Shown: positions 41,274-53,910, counted from the stretch's first letter. The stretch: 64,000 bases of DNA from an uncultured Eubacteriales bacterium (GCA_900544405.1 UQVA01000003.1:71262-135261); one strand, 5' to 3'. Numbers and translations: made by a program. Notes: a model not told the origin generated them from the letters alone.

Positions 41274-43139
41274 TCAACCTTCTCCGGCTTTTTCCCATTC
41301 CTCCATCATGGCAAGCAGCGCTTCCTCTGCACTTTCCCTCTCCGCCAGCAGCCGGGTCAGCTCCTGATAGTCGGAGGCCGCCGCTTCGATTTCGCTTTCC
41401 AGGGCGGCAATTTCCTTTTCTTTTGCCTCAATGTCCCGTTCCAGCTTCCGCAGGCGCTTTTCCTGGTCCTTGGATCCGTTTTTCGGCTTCTCTTTTTTGA
41501 TTTTTGGGGCCGCCGCCACCGCCGGTTTGGCTGCCGCCTCATGCTCCAGAATGGAGCGGTATTTGGCGTAGCCGCAGGGGAAATCCCGGATATGCCCGTC
41601 TTCCAGGAGCCAGATGCGTTCGGCAAATTTCTCGATAAAGTACCGGTCGTGGGACACGAACAGCAGCACACCGTCGAATTCCTCAATGGCGGCCTCCACC
41701 CATTCCCTGGACGCAATGTCCAGATGGTTGGTAGGCTCGTCCAGAATCAGCAGGTTGATCTTCTCGTCCATGAGCATACACAGCCGCAGCCGGGACTGCT
41801 CCCCTCCGGACAGATTGCCCACCTGCTTGAAAACGTCCTCCCCCTGAAAGAGGAATGCGCCCAGCCGGTCCCGGGCCACCTGAGGGGTGCAGTTTTTCTC
41901 ATAGAGCATGGTGTCATACAAGGTCCGCTCCGGGTGGTCAAAGTGGATGATCTGGGGCAGATATCCCCACTTTACCGTAGGGCCAAAGGCGATTTTCCCC
42001 TGGCAGCTCTCTTTACCCAGCAGGCAGTTGATGAACGTGGTTTTGCCAGTGCCGTTGTCGCCCAGCAGGGCGATGCGTTCGCCGCCCTCTACCCGCAGGT
42101 TCACGTCCGAGAACAGGGTCCGGTCGGCGAAGGATTTGGAGACATTTTTCATGGTGAACACCACGTCGCCGCTAAAATCCTTCTCCCCGAAGCTGGCGCT
42201 CATGGTCCGCTCCTTCTGGGGGCGTTTCGTTTTCTCGATGCGCTCCATCCGGTGCTGAATGGACATGGCCCGGCGGTACAACGTCCGGTTGTTGATGCCC
42301 CAGCCCTTCATCCGCTCCACGGTGTAGCCCAGCTGCTTCAGCTTGGCCTGCTCCTGCTGGTATTGCTTCATTTGCAGGTCGAACCGAGCCTGCTTTTCCT
42401 CCATGTAGAAGGAATAGTTGCCGGAATAGTATTCCCCGTGGCCCTCGGTGATTTCCACAACACGCTCGGCCACCTGGTCCAGGAAATACCGGTCGTGGGA
42501 AATGGCCAGGACCGTACCCTTGAAGCCCTTGATATAATTTTCCAGCCACTCCACGCTGTTCAGGTCCAGGTGGTTGGTGGGCTCGTCCAGCAGAAGAATG
42601 TCGGTCTTTTCCAGCAGCAGCCGGGCCAGGTTCATCCGGGTCTTTTCGCCGCCGGAAAGGCTGTCGAATTCCTGCTGCCGCTGGGCAGAGGTGATGGCCA
42701 GGCCGTTGCAGATTTTTTCAATATCCACGTCCATGGTATAGCCGCCCTCGGCCTGGAAGCGGTTGGTCAGGGCGTCGTACCGGGCCAGCTGCTCCTTGGT
42801 AGCCCCCCGCTCCATGTCCTTTTCCAGATCCGCCAGCTTCTCCCCAACGCTCAGGGCCTCAGAAAAGGCCGAGCGAAGCACATCCTCCACGGTGTAGCCC
42901 GCCGGGAAGTGGGGGATCTGGGAGATAAGGCCCAGGCGTTTATTGGGGTTTACATAAACTTCTCCGCCGTCATAGTCCATTTCCCCGGTGAGAATTTTGA
43001 AAAGCGTGGTCTTTCCGCAGCCGTTTCGGCCCAGAATGGCCACCCGCTCCCCCTCCTGCACCTCGAAGGTCAGGCCGTCCAGCAGATTTTCTCCGATGAC
43101 GAAGAATTTTTTCAGGTCTTTGACCGCAATATCAATCAT
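41274..43139 (-). CDS. ABC-F family ATPase
   Basis: 621 residues with two ABC domains and no membrane segment. First Walker A GRNGCGKTT near 35-43, LSGGEKTRMNLARLLL near 150-165 and LLLDEPTNHLD; second Walker A GDNGTGKTT near 345-353, LSGGEQSRLRL and ILDEPTNHLD. The inter-domain linker and a C-terminal coiled coil (about 535-620, Lys/Glu-rich) match translation factors acting on the ribosome E site. Overlaps the end of rnmV by 8 nt. May be a housekeeping YdiF-type factor rather than a resistance protein. Confidence 0.92.
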   Translation of the reverse strand: MIDIAVKDLKKFFVIGENLLDGLTFEVQEGERVAILGRNGCGKTTLFKILTGEMDYDGGEVYVNPNKRLGLISQIPHFPAGYTVEDVLRSAFSEALSVGEKLADLEKDMERGATKEQLARYDALTNRFQAEGGYTMDVDIEKICNGLAITSAQRQQEFDSLSGGEKTRMNLARLLLEKTDILLLDEPTNHLDLNSVEWLENYIKGFKGTVLAISHDRYFLDQVAERVVEITEGHGEYYSGNYSFYMEEKQARFDLQMKQYQQEQAKLKQLGYTVERMKGWGINNRTLYRRAMSIQHRMERIEKTKRPQKERTMSASFGEKDFSGDVVFTMKNVSKSFADRTLFSDVNLRVEGGERIALLGDNGTGKTTFINCLLGKESCQGKIAFGPTVKWGYLPQIIHFDHPERTLYDTMLYEKNCTPQVARDRLGAFLFQGEDVFKQVGNLSGGEQSRLRLCMLMDEKINLLILDEPTNHLDIASREWVEAAIEEFDGVLLFVSHDRYFIEKFAERIWLLEDGHIRDFPCGYAKYRSILEHEAAAKPAVAAAPKIKKEKPKNGSKDQEKRLRKLERDIEAKEKEIAALESEIEAAASDYQELTRLLAERESAEEALLAMMEEWEKAGEG

Positions 43140-43731
43140 GTTCCGTCTCCAACTGTGCCGCCAGTGCCGTCAATTCCTCCCGGGTATACAGCAGGCTCAG
43201 GGCCTGCAGCAGGCCATTTGGGCTGAGATGCTCCGGCAGCGCCAGCTTTTTCATCAGTTTCTTTCGTTTTTCCGAGGCATTGGCCCCGCCGGACAGGCCC
43301 AAGTCGAACAAATCCTGCTTGGTGATGGGCTGTTCCGTGGGTGTGTCCTCGCCCAGAATCGTGGCTCCCGCCCGTTTCAGGCAGGCAAGCAAAATTTCCG
43401 GGGTCATGCCCTCCACCCCCAGCTTGCCCTCTTTTCCGGGGGCGGATTTCCGCCGCTCTTTCCCGGGAATGTCGGGAATATAGGCGTGTTTCAGGTATTT
43501 TGCCGGGATGGCCCCTTTCAGAAAGTTCCGTATCACGAACCCGGCCCCGTCGGAGTCCGTAAAGACGATGAGGCCCCGCTGCTCCGCCACCCGGCGCAGC
43601 AGGTCCATCCGGGCCTTGTCCTTCCGGATGCCGAAGCCGTTGGTCTCGAAAATCGGGGCGTCCACCACCTGAGAAAGGGTATTTTTGTCGTAGCGTCCCT
43701 CCACCACGATGGCCTCCCGAATTTTAACCAT
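43132..43731 (-). CDS. rnmV: Ribonuclease M5
   Basis: 199 residues, a Toprim-domain endonuclease that matures 5S rRNA. Start ATG 43731 gives MVKIREAIVVEGRYDKNTL with the Toprim Glu in VVEGRYD; FTDSDGAGFVIRNFL near 57-71 holds the DxD. The usual RNase M5 HAYIP and GVEGMTPE segments are seen. It overlaps holA by 8 nt and the ABC-F gene by 8 nt, so all are coupled. Confidence 0.93.
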   Translation of the reverse strand: MVKIREAIVVEGRYDKNTLSQVVDAPIFETNGFGIRKDKARMDLLRRVAEQRGLIVFTDSDGAGFVIRNFLKGAIPAKYLKHAYIPDIPGKERRKSAPGKEGKLGVEGMTPEILLACLKRAGATILGEDTPTEQPITKQDLFDLGLSGGANASEKRKKLMKKLALPEHLSPNGLLQALSLLYTREELTALAAQLETEHD

Positions 43732-44770
43732 GGCGGGCCTCCTGAGAAAGCCGCAGCACCAGCAGTTCCAGCAGCCGCTCCTTTTCGTCATAAGAGGTTT
43801 TCATGGCATAGTCCGTTTCCAGCACCAGTTCCGCCGCTTTCCGGTAAAATTCCTTGGAAAATTTCCGGCAGGCCCCCAGAGCCAGTCGGGCCGGATAGCT
43901 GGCCACGCCGCACAGGCGCATCACGTCGCCCTCTCCGCCGCCGCTTTCCTGGATGCTCCGGGCTGTGTTCAGCCGCCGGAAATAGCTGCCTACGGCGCCG
44001 AGAATGGCGATTGGCTCTTGCTGCATTTTGAAAAGCTGCTGGAGTTTTAAGAGCGCTCCACCGAAATTCCCGGCGGCCATCAGGTCTGTCATCTGGAACA
44101 CCACTGCATCCAGCACCGGCTCCGTAACCGCATCGATGTCCGCTTTGACAATCTCCTCCGCACCGGAAAACGCCGCAATTTTGGCAATTTCCCCGGACAG
44201 GGCCGTCATAGTCCCGTCGGTCAGGTCGATGAGATACCCGGCCAGCTGCTGGGAAATGACCTTCCCACGGGCAGAAAAATGCCGGATGACCCAGCTGACG
44301 AGCTCCCGCCGGTCCTGCTTGGGAAATTCCACCAGCCTTGCGTGCTTGGACACCGCTTCCCATAGCTTTTTGTATCGTTTGTCCGGCTTCCAGGGGGTGG
44401 TCTCGTAGGTGAACACCAGGGTGCAGTAGTCTGGCAGGTCATTGAAAATGGCCCCCATCCGCTCCCGGCTCCCCTCGTCCATGGCGAAGAAGTCCACCTC
44501 GTCCACCACGGTCATGGTCTGCTCCGCCATCATGGGCAGAGCCTCCACTGCCTCGGAAAGGGCATCCATGGAAAAAGTCTCCGGATTCAATTCATGGAAA
44601 TTGAAGGATTCCGTCACTTCGTCTATGGCCAGCTTCTTGAGCCGGTCCAGATAGTAGTGCATCAGGAACACTTCCTCCCCGTAGAACACATAGGCCCCAC
44701 AGGTCTCCTTCCGGCTCAGCGCCGCCTTCAATTCCTGTAAGCCCTGATTGGGCGCCTGTTTCTTTGCCAT
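43724..44770 (-). CDS. holA: DNA polymerase III subunit delta
   Basis: 348 residues. Clamp-loader subunit that opens the beta sliding clamp. Features: YVFYGEEVFLMHYYLDRL near 27-44, VDEVDFFAMDEGSRERMG, and the C-terminal collar domain with LVLETDYAMKTSYDEKERLLELLVLRL. Located between comEC and rnmV, 3 nt after comEC. Confidence 0.93.
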   Translation of the reverse strand: MAKKQAPNQGLQELKAALSRKETCGAYVFYGEEVFLMHYYLDRLKKLAIDEVTESFNFHELNPETFSMDALSEAVEALPMMAEQTMTVVDEVDFFAMDEGSRERMGAIFNDLPDYCTLVFTYETTPWKPDKRYKKLWEAVSKHARLVEFPKQDRRELVSWVIRHFSARGKVISQQLAGYLIDLTDGTMTALSGEIAKIAAFSGAEEIVKADIDAVTEPVLDAVVFQMTDLMAAGNFGGALLKLQQLFKMQQEPIAILGAVGSYFRRLNTARSIQESGGGEGDVMRLCGVASYPARLALGACRKFSKEFYRKAAELVLETDYAMKTSYDEKERLLELLVLRLSQEARHG

Positions 44771-44773
44771 AGC

Positions 44774-46921
44774 CTACCCCCGGATAATAATGGTCCCGTT
44801 CTGGTCGGTCCGCAGGACCGTGCAGCCGTATGCCGCCAGCCGGTCCAGAACGGTCTGGTCCGGGTGGCCGTAGCGGTTGTTTGCCCCCACGCTGATGACG
44901 GCGCAAAGGGGCCGTGTGGCAGAGAGCAGCGTCTCCCCGGTGGAGGTATCGGAACCGTGATGCCCCACCACCAGATAATCCAGATTCGGCAGCCCCGCTG
45001 CCACCAGGGCGTTCTCCCCGGCCACCGTCTGGTCTCCGGTTATGAGTATAGCACGTTTTCCCGGCTGAAACAAGACGCTGAGGCTCTTTTCGTTATCCGT
45101 TCCGGATGTCAAACCGGGAAAGATCGTGATTTTGCAGTCTGCAAAGGTGATTTCGGTGCGCTGGGTGATGAGAACATCCGTGTCCGCAATGCCGTAGGTC
45201 TCCCCAATGGGCATCCGCCCCGTCAGCAGGGCCGCACCGTTTATGTGGTCCGCATCCGGGTGGGTCAGAATCATACCGTCGATCCGGAAAATACCGATAG
45301 AATAGAGATACTCCATGGCCGCATCGGCGCTTTTCTGCCCGGTACTGCCGCCGCAGTCCACCAGATAGGTCCGGCCCGCCGATTGCAGCACCACGCACTG
45401 GCCCTGACCCACGTCCAGCACCGTCACCCGGTAATTTTCGTTCAGAGGCGTGAGCCAACTAAAAGCAACGGCAATGGCCAAGGCCAGAGCGCAGGCCCCG
45501 GCGTAGACCATGGGTCGCCGTCTGCGCCATAGAAATACCAGCAGGAGCAATCCGGAAACGCCCAGCCACAAGGCAATAGGCAAACTCCGGGTGTACACCG
45601 CCGCCAACGGAAAAGCTGAAAGTAAACGGACCAGGGCGATGAAATAGCGCAGAAGCAGGCTGGTCAGAAAAGCGGCGATTTTCCCCAGCGGCAGCCAAAT
45701 TGCCCCCAGAAGAACGCTCAGGAGGATGCCGTAAAAGGCAAAGCTCACCGCCCAGAGCCCCAGCAGGTTGGTGAGAAATCCGATCAGGCTCACCTCGCCG
45801 AAGTACAAGGCGCACAGCGGCACGGAGAACACACTGGCTCCCATGGTCACGGACACGGAGCCGTAAAAATAGGCCAGGCATTTCCGGGCGAATTTCTGTT
45901 TCGGGAAGTATTTTTCCCGGAAATACCGGAATATTCTCTGAGAAAAGGCCAGAATTCCCGCCACGCTGCCCACAGAAAGCTGAAAACTCAGGGACCGGAC
46001 GGCGTAGGGATTCCCAAGCAAAATGCACAGCACCGCAGCGGCCAGAGCCGTAGGCGGGTCATACTCCCGATGGACCACCCCGGCCAGCAGCATGAGAGAG
46101 GCCATAATGGCCGCGCGAATGGCCGACGGGGTGTTCCCCGCCATCAGCACGAACAGAAGCATCACCGGCAGGCACAGGAAAATCGCAAGATTCTTCCGCC
46201 GCCCACACAAAATCAGCAGCAGGGCGCAGAGAATGGAAACGTGCAGGCCGGACACCGCCACCACATGGCGGACCCCCGTGCGCTTTAGGGCCACGTTCAG
46301 GCTGTCCGGCACGTCCATGGTGTCCCCCAGCAGCAAGCCACGGGCCAAAGGCGCCGTGTCGGAGGGAAAAACTTCGTCCAGCAGGTCCAGAATGGTGCTT
46401 CGCAGCCGGGTATGCAGCGGCACCTCTGCCGCCGGTCCCTCCGTCAGGCCGCCCACCGGGGAGGCCGTTAAAAATTCGCCCCGTCCGGCGTAATTCCCGG
46501 TTTCATCCCGGCGGAGCCGGAACCGGCCGGAATAGGTGGTCCCGGCTTTCAGCTTTTGCCCGGAATAGAGGAACAGCCGCACGGTGGCGCGCCCCTCCTC
46601 CGCTTCCAGGCGGCAGCGCACCGACTGTCCGGTGGCCGTAGCCCGACTGTCCTCCAAAAAGGTCACCGTCCCGGCCACCGTCCGACCGTCCAGAGCCTGC
46701 ACATCCCGTAAGCCCAGTTGATAGATGGAAAACCAGAGGCTCCCGGCGAGGATTCCGACCAGGACGGTCAGAAATATCCGTCTTACTTTATTCTTTTTCC
46801 AAACAAGCAGGAGGGAAACGCCAAAAAGGCCCACGGCGACCGCCGCCGTCCACAAGGGCAGATAGGCCCACAGGGTACAAAGGCCGCAGAATCCCAGGGT
46901 AGACCACGCAAGATACCGCAT
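44774..46921 (-). CDS. comEC: DNA internalization competence protein ComEC/Rec2
   Basis: 715 residues. Inner-membrane DNA channel. An N-terminal soluble domain with two membrane helices, then the Competence domain with GDTMDVPDSLNVALKRTGVRHVVAVSGLHVSIL near 205-237, and a C-terminal metallo-beta-lactamase domain from about 500 with VLDVGQGQCVVLQ, LTHPDADHINGA and VVGHHGSDTST. Complete with all domains; other com genes are not in the window. Overlap context suggests coupling with holA. Confidence 0.95.
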   Translation of the reverse strand: MRYLAWSTLGFCGLCTLWAYLPLWTAAVAVGLFGVSLLLVWKKNKVRRIFLTVLVGILAGSLWFSIYQLGLRDVQALDGRTVAGTVTFLEDSRATATGQSVRCRLEAEEGRATVRLFLYSGQKLKAGTTYSGRFRLRRDETGNYAGRGEFLTASPVGGLTEGPAAEVPLHTRLRSTILDLLDEVFPSDTAPLARGLLLGDTMDVPDSLNVALKRTGVRHVVAVSGLHVSILCALLLILCGRRKNLAIFLCLPVMLLFVLMAGNTPSAIRAAIMASLMLLAGVVHREYDPPTALAAAVLCILLGNPYAVRSLSFQLSVGSVAGILAFSQRIFRYFREKYFPKQKFARKCLAYFYGSVSVTMGASVFSVPLCALYFGEVSLIGFLTNLLGLWAVSFAFYGILLSVLLGAIWLPLGKIAAFLTSLLLRYFIALVRLLSAFPLAAVYTRSLPIALWLGVSGLLLLVFLWRRRRPMVYAGACALALAIAVAFSWLTPLNENYRVTVLDVGQGQCVVLQSAGRTYLVDCGGSTGQKSADAAMEYLYSIGIFRIDGMILTHPDADHINGAALLTGRMPIGETYGIADTDVLITQRTEITFADCKITIFPGLTSGTDNEKSLSVLFQPGKRAILITGDQTVAGENALVAAGLPNLDYLVVGHHGSDTSTGETLLSATRPLCAVISVGANNRYGHPDQTVLDRLAAYGCTVLRTDQNGTIIIRG

Positions 46922-46982
46922 TGCTTTCCCTCCTCTCTCTTTTTTGAAAATGGGCGCCGTCAGAAACGGCGCCCATCGGGGT

Positions 46983-49622
<2,640 letters not shown>

Positions 49623-49650
49623 GTTCGATTACCTCCAAAAATTTAAAGAC

Positions 49651-49875
49651 AAAAACCTCGCCCCTAAAAATAGGGGCGAGGTGAATCGCGGTACCACCCT
49701 AATTACCGGGAAATCCCGGCATCTCGGCTGCTCTGTAACGGGAGCATCCCGTCCCGGTCCTCCCGGGCGACTTGGAAGTGGCGTGCGTGGTCCTTTTACC
49801 GGGGGCTTTCACCGCCTCCCCCTCGCTTCTGGGCAAAGAGTCACGCTTGGTTTCCGCATTGTCTTTTTCTTATCG
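49651..49875 (-). promoter_or_regulatory. T-box riboswitch of alaS
   Basis: The T-box AGGGTGGTACCGCG (complement of 49687-49700) precedes a terminator hairpin CCTCGCCCCTA/TAGGGGCGAGG (49656-49681) ending in T5. Upstream leader bases can form stem I. A GCA triplet lies in the 3' part of stem I (about 49780) and could be the alanine specifier, but its position is uncertain. Uncharged tRNA-Ala should favour antitermination. Confidence 0.9.
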
Positions 49876-49880
49876 GCACT

Positions 49881-49908
49881 ATTTTACCACAAAATGTGCC
49901 GTTGTCAA
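49881..49908 (-). promoter_or_regulatory. alaS T-box promoter
   Basis: -35 TTGACA (49903-49908), 16 nt, -10 TAAAAT (49881-49886). Confidence 0.82.
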
Positions 49909-49925
49909 TGGGTTTTTCCGAAAAA

Positions 49926-50192
49926 CTACACCCGATCTTCCAGCCATTTTTTCAGGTCCAGCCGCCCCTCCTCGCTCATGGGGAAGGTGGCCGAATCCTC
50001 CATGGTGCTTTTCTCGTAGCACCACGGGCCGTGCCAGCATTCCACGAAAATGGAGCTGGCCTCCATGTCCACCTCTTTGGGGTTCTTCATAATGACATTG
50101 GGCACCGCCCGGAAGCGGAAGGCCTGCCAGGACCCGGTGAAAATGTTGTTCATGGCGAAGGTGTGGAGGGTGGGCAGGAAAATGTCCACCAT
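49926..50192 (-). CDS. Hypothetical protein, 88 residues, coupled to pepF
   Basis: Starts ATG at 50192, immediately after the pepF stop (TAAATG), so translation is coupled. Sequence MVDIFLPTLHTFAMNNIFTG then FRFRAVPNVIM and a C-terminal basic helix. No family recognised. Small soluble protein; role may be related to the peptidase, but this is only from context. Confidence 0.65.
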   Translation of the reverse strand: MVDIFLPTLHTFAMNNIFTGSWQAFRFRAVPNVIMKNPKEVDMEASSIFVECWHGPWCYEKSTMEDSATFPMSEEGRLDLKKWLEDRV

Positions 50193-51995
50193 TTATTCCG
50201 CCACCAGTGCTTCCATTTCGTCCAGCAGGGAGTCGAACAGGGCGATGGCCTGGTTCACCGGCTCCACGCTCTCCATATCCACGCCGGCCCCACGGAGCAG
50301 GTCCAGAGGAGACTTGGAGCAGCCGCCGGACAGGAAGCCCAGATAATCCTTCACGGCGCTTTCGCCTTCCCGGAGGATGCGGCGGGACAGAGCAATGGCG
50401 GCGGAGTAGCCGGTGGCGTACTGGAATACATAGTAGTTATAATAGAAGTGCGGGATCCGTGCCCACTCCATGGCGATCTCGTCGTCCACCACCATATCCG
50501 GGCCGTAGTACATCTCGTTCAGGCGGCGGTACTCGGCGCAGAGCACGTCGGCGGTCAGGGTCTTGCCCTCGGCGGCCAGCTTGCCCATGAACAGCTCGAA
50601 CTCGGCAAACATGGTCTGGCGGTACAGGGTCCCCTTGAACTGGTCCAGGAAGTGGTTGATGAGATAAGCCCGCTCCTTCCGGTCCGTGGTCTTGCCCAGC
50701 AGATACTCCATCAGCAATGCCTCATTGCAGGTGGAAGCCACCTCGGCCACGAAGATCTTATAGCCTGCATCCAGCGGGTTCTGGGTCTTGTTGGAATAGT
50801 AGGAGTGCAGGGCGTGACCCATTTCGTGGGCCAGGGTGAACTGGTTGTCCAGGGTGCCGGTGTAGTTCAGCAGCACATAGGGATGGATGTCCGCACCTGC
50901 GGAATAAGCGCCGCTGCGCTTGCCCACGTTGGGGTACACATCGATCCAGCGGTTCTCGAAGCCGGACTTCAGCACCTTCCGATAGTCCTCACCCAGGGGG
51001 TACAGGGCATCATACACGGTCTTTTTGGCCTCGTCGATGGAGATGTGACGGTCCACACCGGCCACCAGGGGGGTATAAATATCATAGAAGTGCAGCTCGT
51101 CCACGCCCAGCAGCTTCTTGCGGAGCCGCACATACCGGTGCATCTTGTCCAGATTCTGATGGACCGCCTCGATGAGGTTATAGTACACGGAGGTGGGCAC
51201 GTTGGTAGCATCCAGCGCCGCATCCAGGGAGAAGGGATACTTCCGGGCATCGGAGTTAAATTTCAGCACCTTGGCCTGACCGTTCAGCAGAGCCGCAGAG
51301 GTATTCTTGCTGGCGGCGTAGGTGTGGTACAGATTCTCGTAAGCGCTCTTGCGCAGTGCCCGGTCGGCGCTTTCCTCATAGAGCACGAAGTTGCCGCTGC
51401 TCAGGGGATGGGCCTCGCCCTTGCCGTCCACGGCATCCGGGAAGGTCATATCAGCGTTGGTGAAGGCACCAAAAATATTGTCGGGGGTGTCGGCCATTTC
51501 ACCGGCAGCAGCCAGCAGCTTCTCCTCGGCAGGAGAGAGAATGTGGGCCTTCCGGCGGCGGGCATCGGTCAGATACCGGCGGTAGCGCTCCAGACCGGGG
51601 CAGGCGGCATACAGAGCCTCCATCTGCTCATCGCTGAGTGCCACCAGTTCCGGGGTCTCAAAGCTGGTAGCAGCGCTGAGGGCCACGGCTTCGGACATAA
51701 ACTTGCCGTTCATGGCCTGATAGACGGTGTTGCGGGTATCCTCGTCGGCCTTCCGGGAAGAATAGTTGCCCAGCCGACCCAGCTTCACATGGACCTCCTC
51801 GGTCTTGGTGAGATAGGCATAGAGATCGTCGGCGTTGGACAGCTTTCCGGCATAAGATGCCAGCACGGCGGTGTCAGCCTTCAGGGTGGCCAGGGTCTCC
51901 TCCCAGAGGGCGTCGGTGGCGTACAGGTCCTCGGTGGCCCAGGTGTCGGCCTTGGCCAGGTCGGCACGGGTCAGGAGTTTTTTGGTTTCGGACAT
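50193..51995 (-). CDS. pepF: Oligoendopeptidase F
   Basis: 600 residues, M3B metallopeptidase that cleaves short peptides. The zinc motif HEMGH (near residues 389-393, LAHEMGHALHSYYSN) with a downstream Glu in AEVASTCNEALL is intact. YNYYVFQYATGYSAAIALS and the C-terminal LDLLRGAGVDM are typical of PepF. No signal peptide, so cytoplasmic. Confidence 0.96.
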   Translation of the reverse strand: MSETKKLLTRADLAKADTWATEDLYATDALWEETLATLKADTAVLASYAGKLSNADDLYAYLTKTEEVHVKLGRLGNYSSRKADEDTRNTVYQAMNGKFMSEAVALSAATSFETPELVALSDEQMEALYAACPGLERYRRYLTDARRRKAHILSPAEEKLLAAAGEMADTPDNIFGAFTNADMTFPDAVDGKGEAHPLSSGNFVLYEESADRALRKSAYENLYHTYAASKNTSAALLNGQAKVLKFNSDARKYPFSLDAALDATNVPTSVYYNLIEAVHQNLDKMHRYVRLRKKLLGVDELHFYDIYTPLVAGVDRHISIDEAKKTVYDALYPLGEDYRKVLKSGFENRWIDVYPNVGKRSGAYSAGADIHPYVLLNYTGTLDNQFTLAHEMGHALHSYYSNKTQNPLDAGYKIFVAEVASTCNEALLMEYLLGKTTDRKERAYLINHFLDQFKGTLYRQTMFAEFELFMGKLAAEGKTLTADVLCAEYRRLNEMYYGPDMVVDDEIAMEWARIPHFYYNYYVFQYATGYSAAIALSRRILREGESAVKDYLGFLSGGCSKSPLDLLRGAGVDMESVEPVNQAIALFDSLLDEMEALVAE

Positions 51996-52083
51996 GAGTG
52001 AAATCCTCCTTACATTTTTCTACTGCTATCATACCATTTTTTCGCCCAGACTGCAATATGCTTTTTTCCCGCAAATTTCCCTC

Positions 52084-52112
52084 TTGTAATTTTTTCAAAG
52101 GGAGGGTATAAT
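52084..52112 (+). promoter_or_regulatory. Promoter of the DUF1858-trmK-Nif3 genes
   Basis: -35 TTGTAA (52084-52089), 17 nt, -10 TATAAT (52107-52112). Confidence 0.75.
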
Positions 52113-52142
52113 AGCAGGAGAATTGCAATAGGAGGTCCTATT

Positions 52143-52382
52143 ATGGCTGCCAAAATCGAAAAAGAAACCATCATCGGCGACGTGCTGGACATCGCCCCCC
52201 ACAGCGCTCCGCTGTTCTTCGCCATCGGTATGCACTGCCTGGGCTGCCCTTCCTCCCGGGGAGAGACCGTTGAGGAGGCCTGCATGGTCCACGGCATCGA
52301 CTGCGACGCCTTCCTGGAACAGCTGAACCACTTCCTGGAAGCCTATGAAGCCGACCAGGCGGAGAAAGCTCAGAACGCCTGA
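52143..52382 (+). CDS. DUF1858 domain-containing protein
   Basis: 79 residues, MAAKIEKETIIGDVLDIAPHS... with MHCLGCPSSRGETVEEAC, the conserved CxxC of the DUF1858 family (ScdA-like N-terminal). Possible small redox or iron-sulfur-linked protein. AGGAGG site. Precedes trmK by 61 nt. Confidence 0.88.
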   Translation: MAAKIEKETIIGDVLDIAPHSAPLFFAIGMHCLGCPSSRGETVEEACMVHGIDCDAFLEQLNHFLEAYEADQAEKAQNA

Positions 52383-52443
52383 GTTCCCCCACCCACTTCG
52401 CCATCCCGGCCCGCCGGGATGGCATTTTTTTGGAGGAAAGCCT

Positions 52444-53115
52444 ATGACCCTTTCGGACCGGCTGGAAGCCTGTATATCTTATGTAAACCAAAATGACCGT
52501 GTAGCCGACATTGGCTGCGACCATGGCCTGCTGGGCATCGCCCTGCTGGAACGGGGCATCGCCCGGTCCGTCATTGCCGCTGATGTGGGGGAAGGTCCCT
52601 TGAGCGCCGCCAAGCTGAACGCCCAGCGCCACGGTCTGGACGGGAAAATGACCTTTTTCCTGTCCGACGGTGTAGAAAAAATTCCACGGGATTTCGACAC
52701 CCTGGTCTGCGCCGGTATGGGCGGGGACACCATGATCCACATTCTCTCCGCTGCGCCCTGGCTGAATGACGACCGCTACCGGCTGATTCTCCAATGCCAG
52801 TCCAAGCGGCCGGAGCTGCGGCGGTGGCTTTATGAGCATGACTACGCCATTTCCCGGGAAACTCTGGCCCAGGACGGAAAATTTCTCTATACCGTTCTGG
52901 AGGTCCGGCCCGGGACCGTGAACTTTACCCCGCTGGATACTTACCTGTCCCCCGCCCTGCGGGAAAGCGGTTCTCCCCTGCTCCGGCCCTTCTGCACCCG
53001 GCTTTTGGATGGGCTTTCCAAGTCCGCTGCCGGGCTGGCCCACCGTGGCGAGCGGGATGCGGAACTGGAAGCCGTGATCGCGGAACTTTCTGAATTCAAG
53101 GAGGCATTGCAATGA
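52444..53115 (+). CDS. trmK: tRNA (adenine(22)-N(1))-methyltransferase TrmK
   Basis: 223 residues. SAM-dependent, class I fold: VADIGCDHGLLGIALLERG (motif I) near 20-38, IAADVGEGPL, and VCAGMGGDTM near 88-97, which are hallmarks of TrmK. The C-terminus is a coiled coil. ATG 52444 has GGAGG. Its stop overlaps the next start (ATGA). Confidence 0.93.
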   Translation: MTLSDRLEACISYVNQNDRVADIGCDHGLLGIALLERGIARSVIAADVGEGPLSAAKLNAQRHGLDGKMTFFLSDGVEKIPRDFDTLVCAGMGGDTMIHILSAAPWLNDDRYRLILQCQSKRPELRRWLYEHDYAISRETLAQDGKFLYTVLEVRPGTVNFTPLDTYLSPALRESGSPLLRPFCTRLLDGLSKSAAGLAHRGERDAELEAVIAELSEFKEALQ

Positions 53116-53903
53116 CCACCGTTGGCGAAATTCTGGATTTTGTAGAAGCCCTGGCCCCGGAATCCATGAAAATGGATTGGGACAATGTGGGGCTGCTGCT
53201 GGGCAGCCGGACGAGACCCGTGACGAAAATTCTGGTGGCCCTGGACCCCTTCGAGGACGTGGCCCAGGAAGCCGCAGACTGGGGGGCAGAGTTGATCGTC
53301 ACCCACCATCCCCTGTTTTTCCGGCCTGCCCGGAATCTGACCGATGAGACCGGCGTGGGCCGCACAGCCCTGCTGCTGGCCGCCAATGGCATCAGCGCCA
53401 TCAATGCCCACACCAATCTGGACTGCGCCCCGGACGGGGTCAACGACGTGCTGGCCCGGACCTTGGGGCTGGAAAATATCCGCATCATCACCCCCTCCGG
53501 AGTCACGGAGGAGGGCCGGGAATGGGGGCTTCTGCGCATGGGCACCGTGCCGGAGCAGTCCCTGGATGCGTTCCTCTCCACCGTCAAGACCGCTTTGCAC
53601 TGCCCTGGCCTGCGCTATGCCCAGGGCGGAAAAAGCGTCCACCGGGTGGCCGTAGGCGGCGGAGCCTGTGCCGACGGGATGGCCGAAGCCCTTGCCGCCG
53701 GGTGCGACACCTTCGTCACCGCCGACGTGAAGTACAATCAGTTCTGGGATGCCGCCGATTCCGGCCTGAATCTCATCGATGCGGGGCATTTTTACACGGA
53801 AAACCCCGTCTGTGTCTATCTGGCGGAAAAATTACGTGCCGCCTTCCCGGCGGTTTCTGTGAAAATCTCCCAAAGTCACCAGGACTGCATGAAATTCTTC
53901 TGA
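53112..53903 (+). CDS. Nif3-like dinuclear metal centre protein
   Basis: 263 residues. MDWDNVGLLLG near 17-27, the metal-binding VTHHPLFF near 63-70, AHTNLD near 100-105 and the C-terminal VTADVKYNQF...DAGHFYTE that supplies metal ligands. Toroidal hexamer; biochemical role unsettled. Translationally coupled to trmK, the usual pairing in Firmicutes. Confidence 0.94.
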   Translation: MTTVGEILDFVEALAPESMKMDWDNVGLLLGSRTRPVTKILVALDPFEDVAQEAADWGAELIVTHHPLFFRPARNLTDETGVGRTALLLAANGISAINAHTNLDCAPDGVNDVLARTLGLENIRIITPSGVTEEGREWGLLRMGTVPEQSLDAFLSTVKTALHCPGLRYAQGGKSVHRVAVGGGACADGMAEALAAGCDTFVTADVKYNQFWDAADSGLNLIDAGHFYTENPVCVYLAEKLRAAFPAVSVKISQSHQDCMKFF

Positions 53904-53910
53904 AAATCGG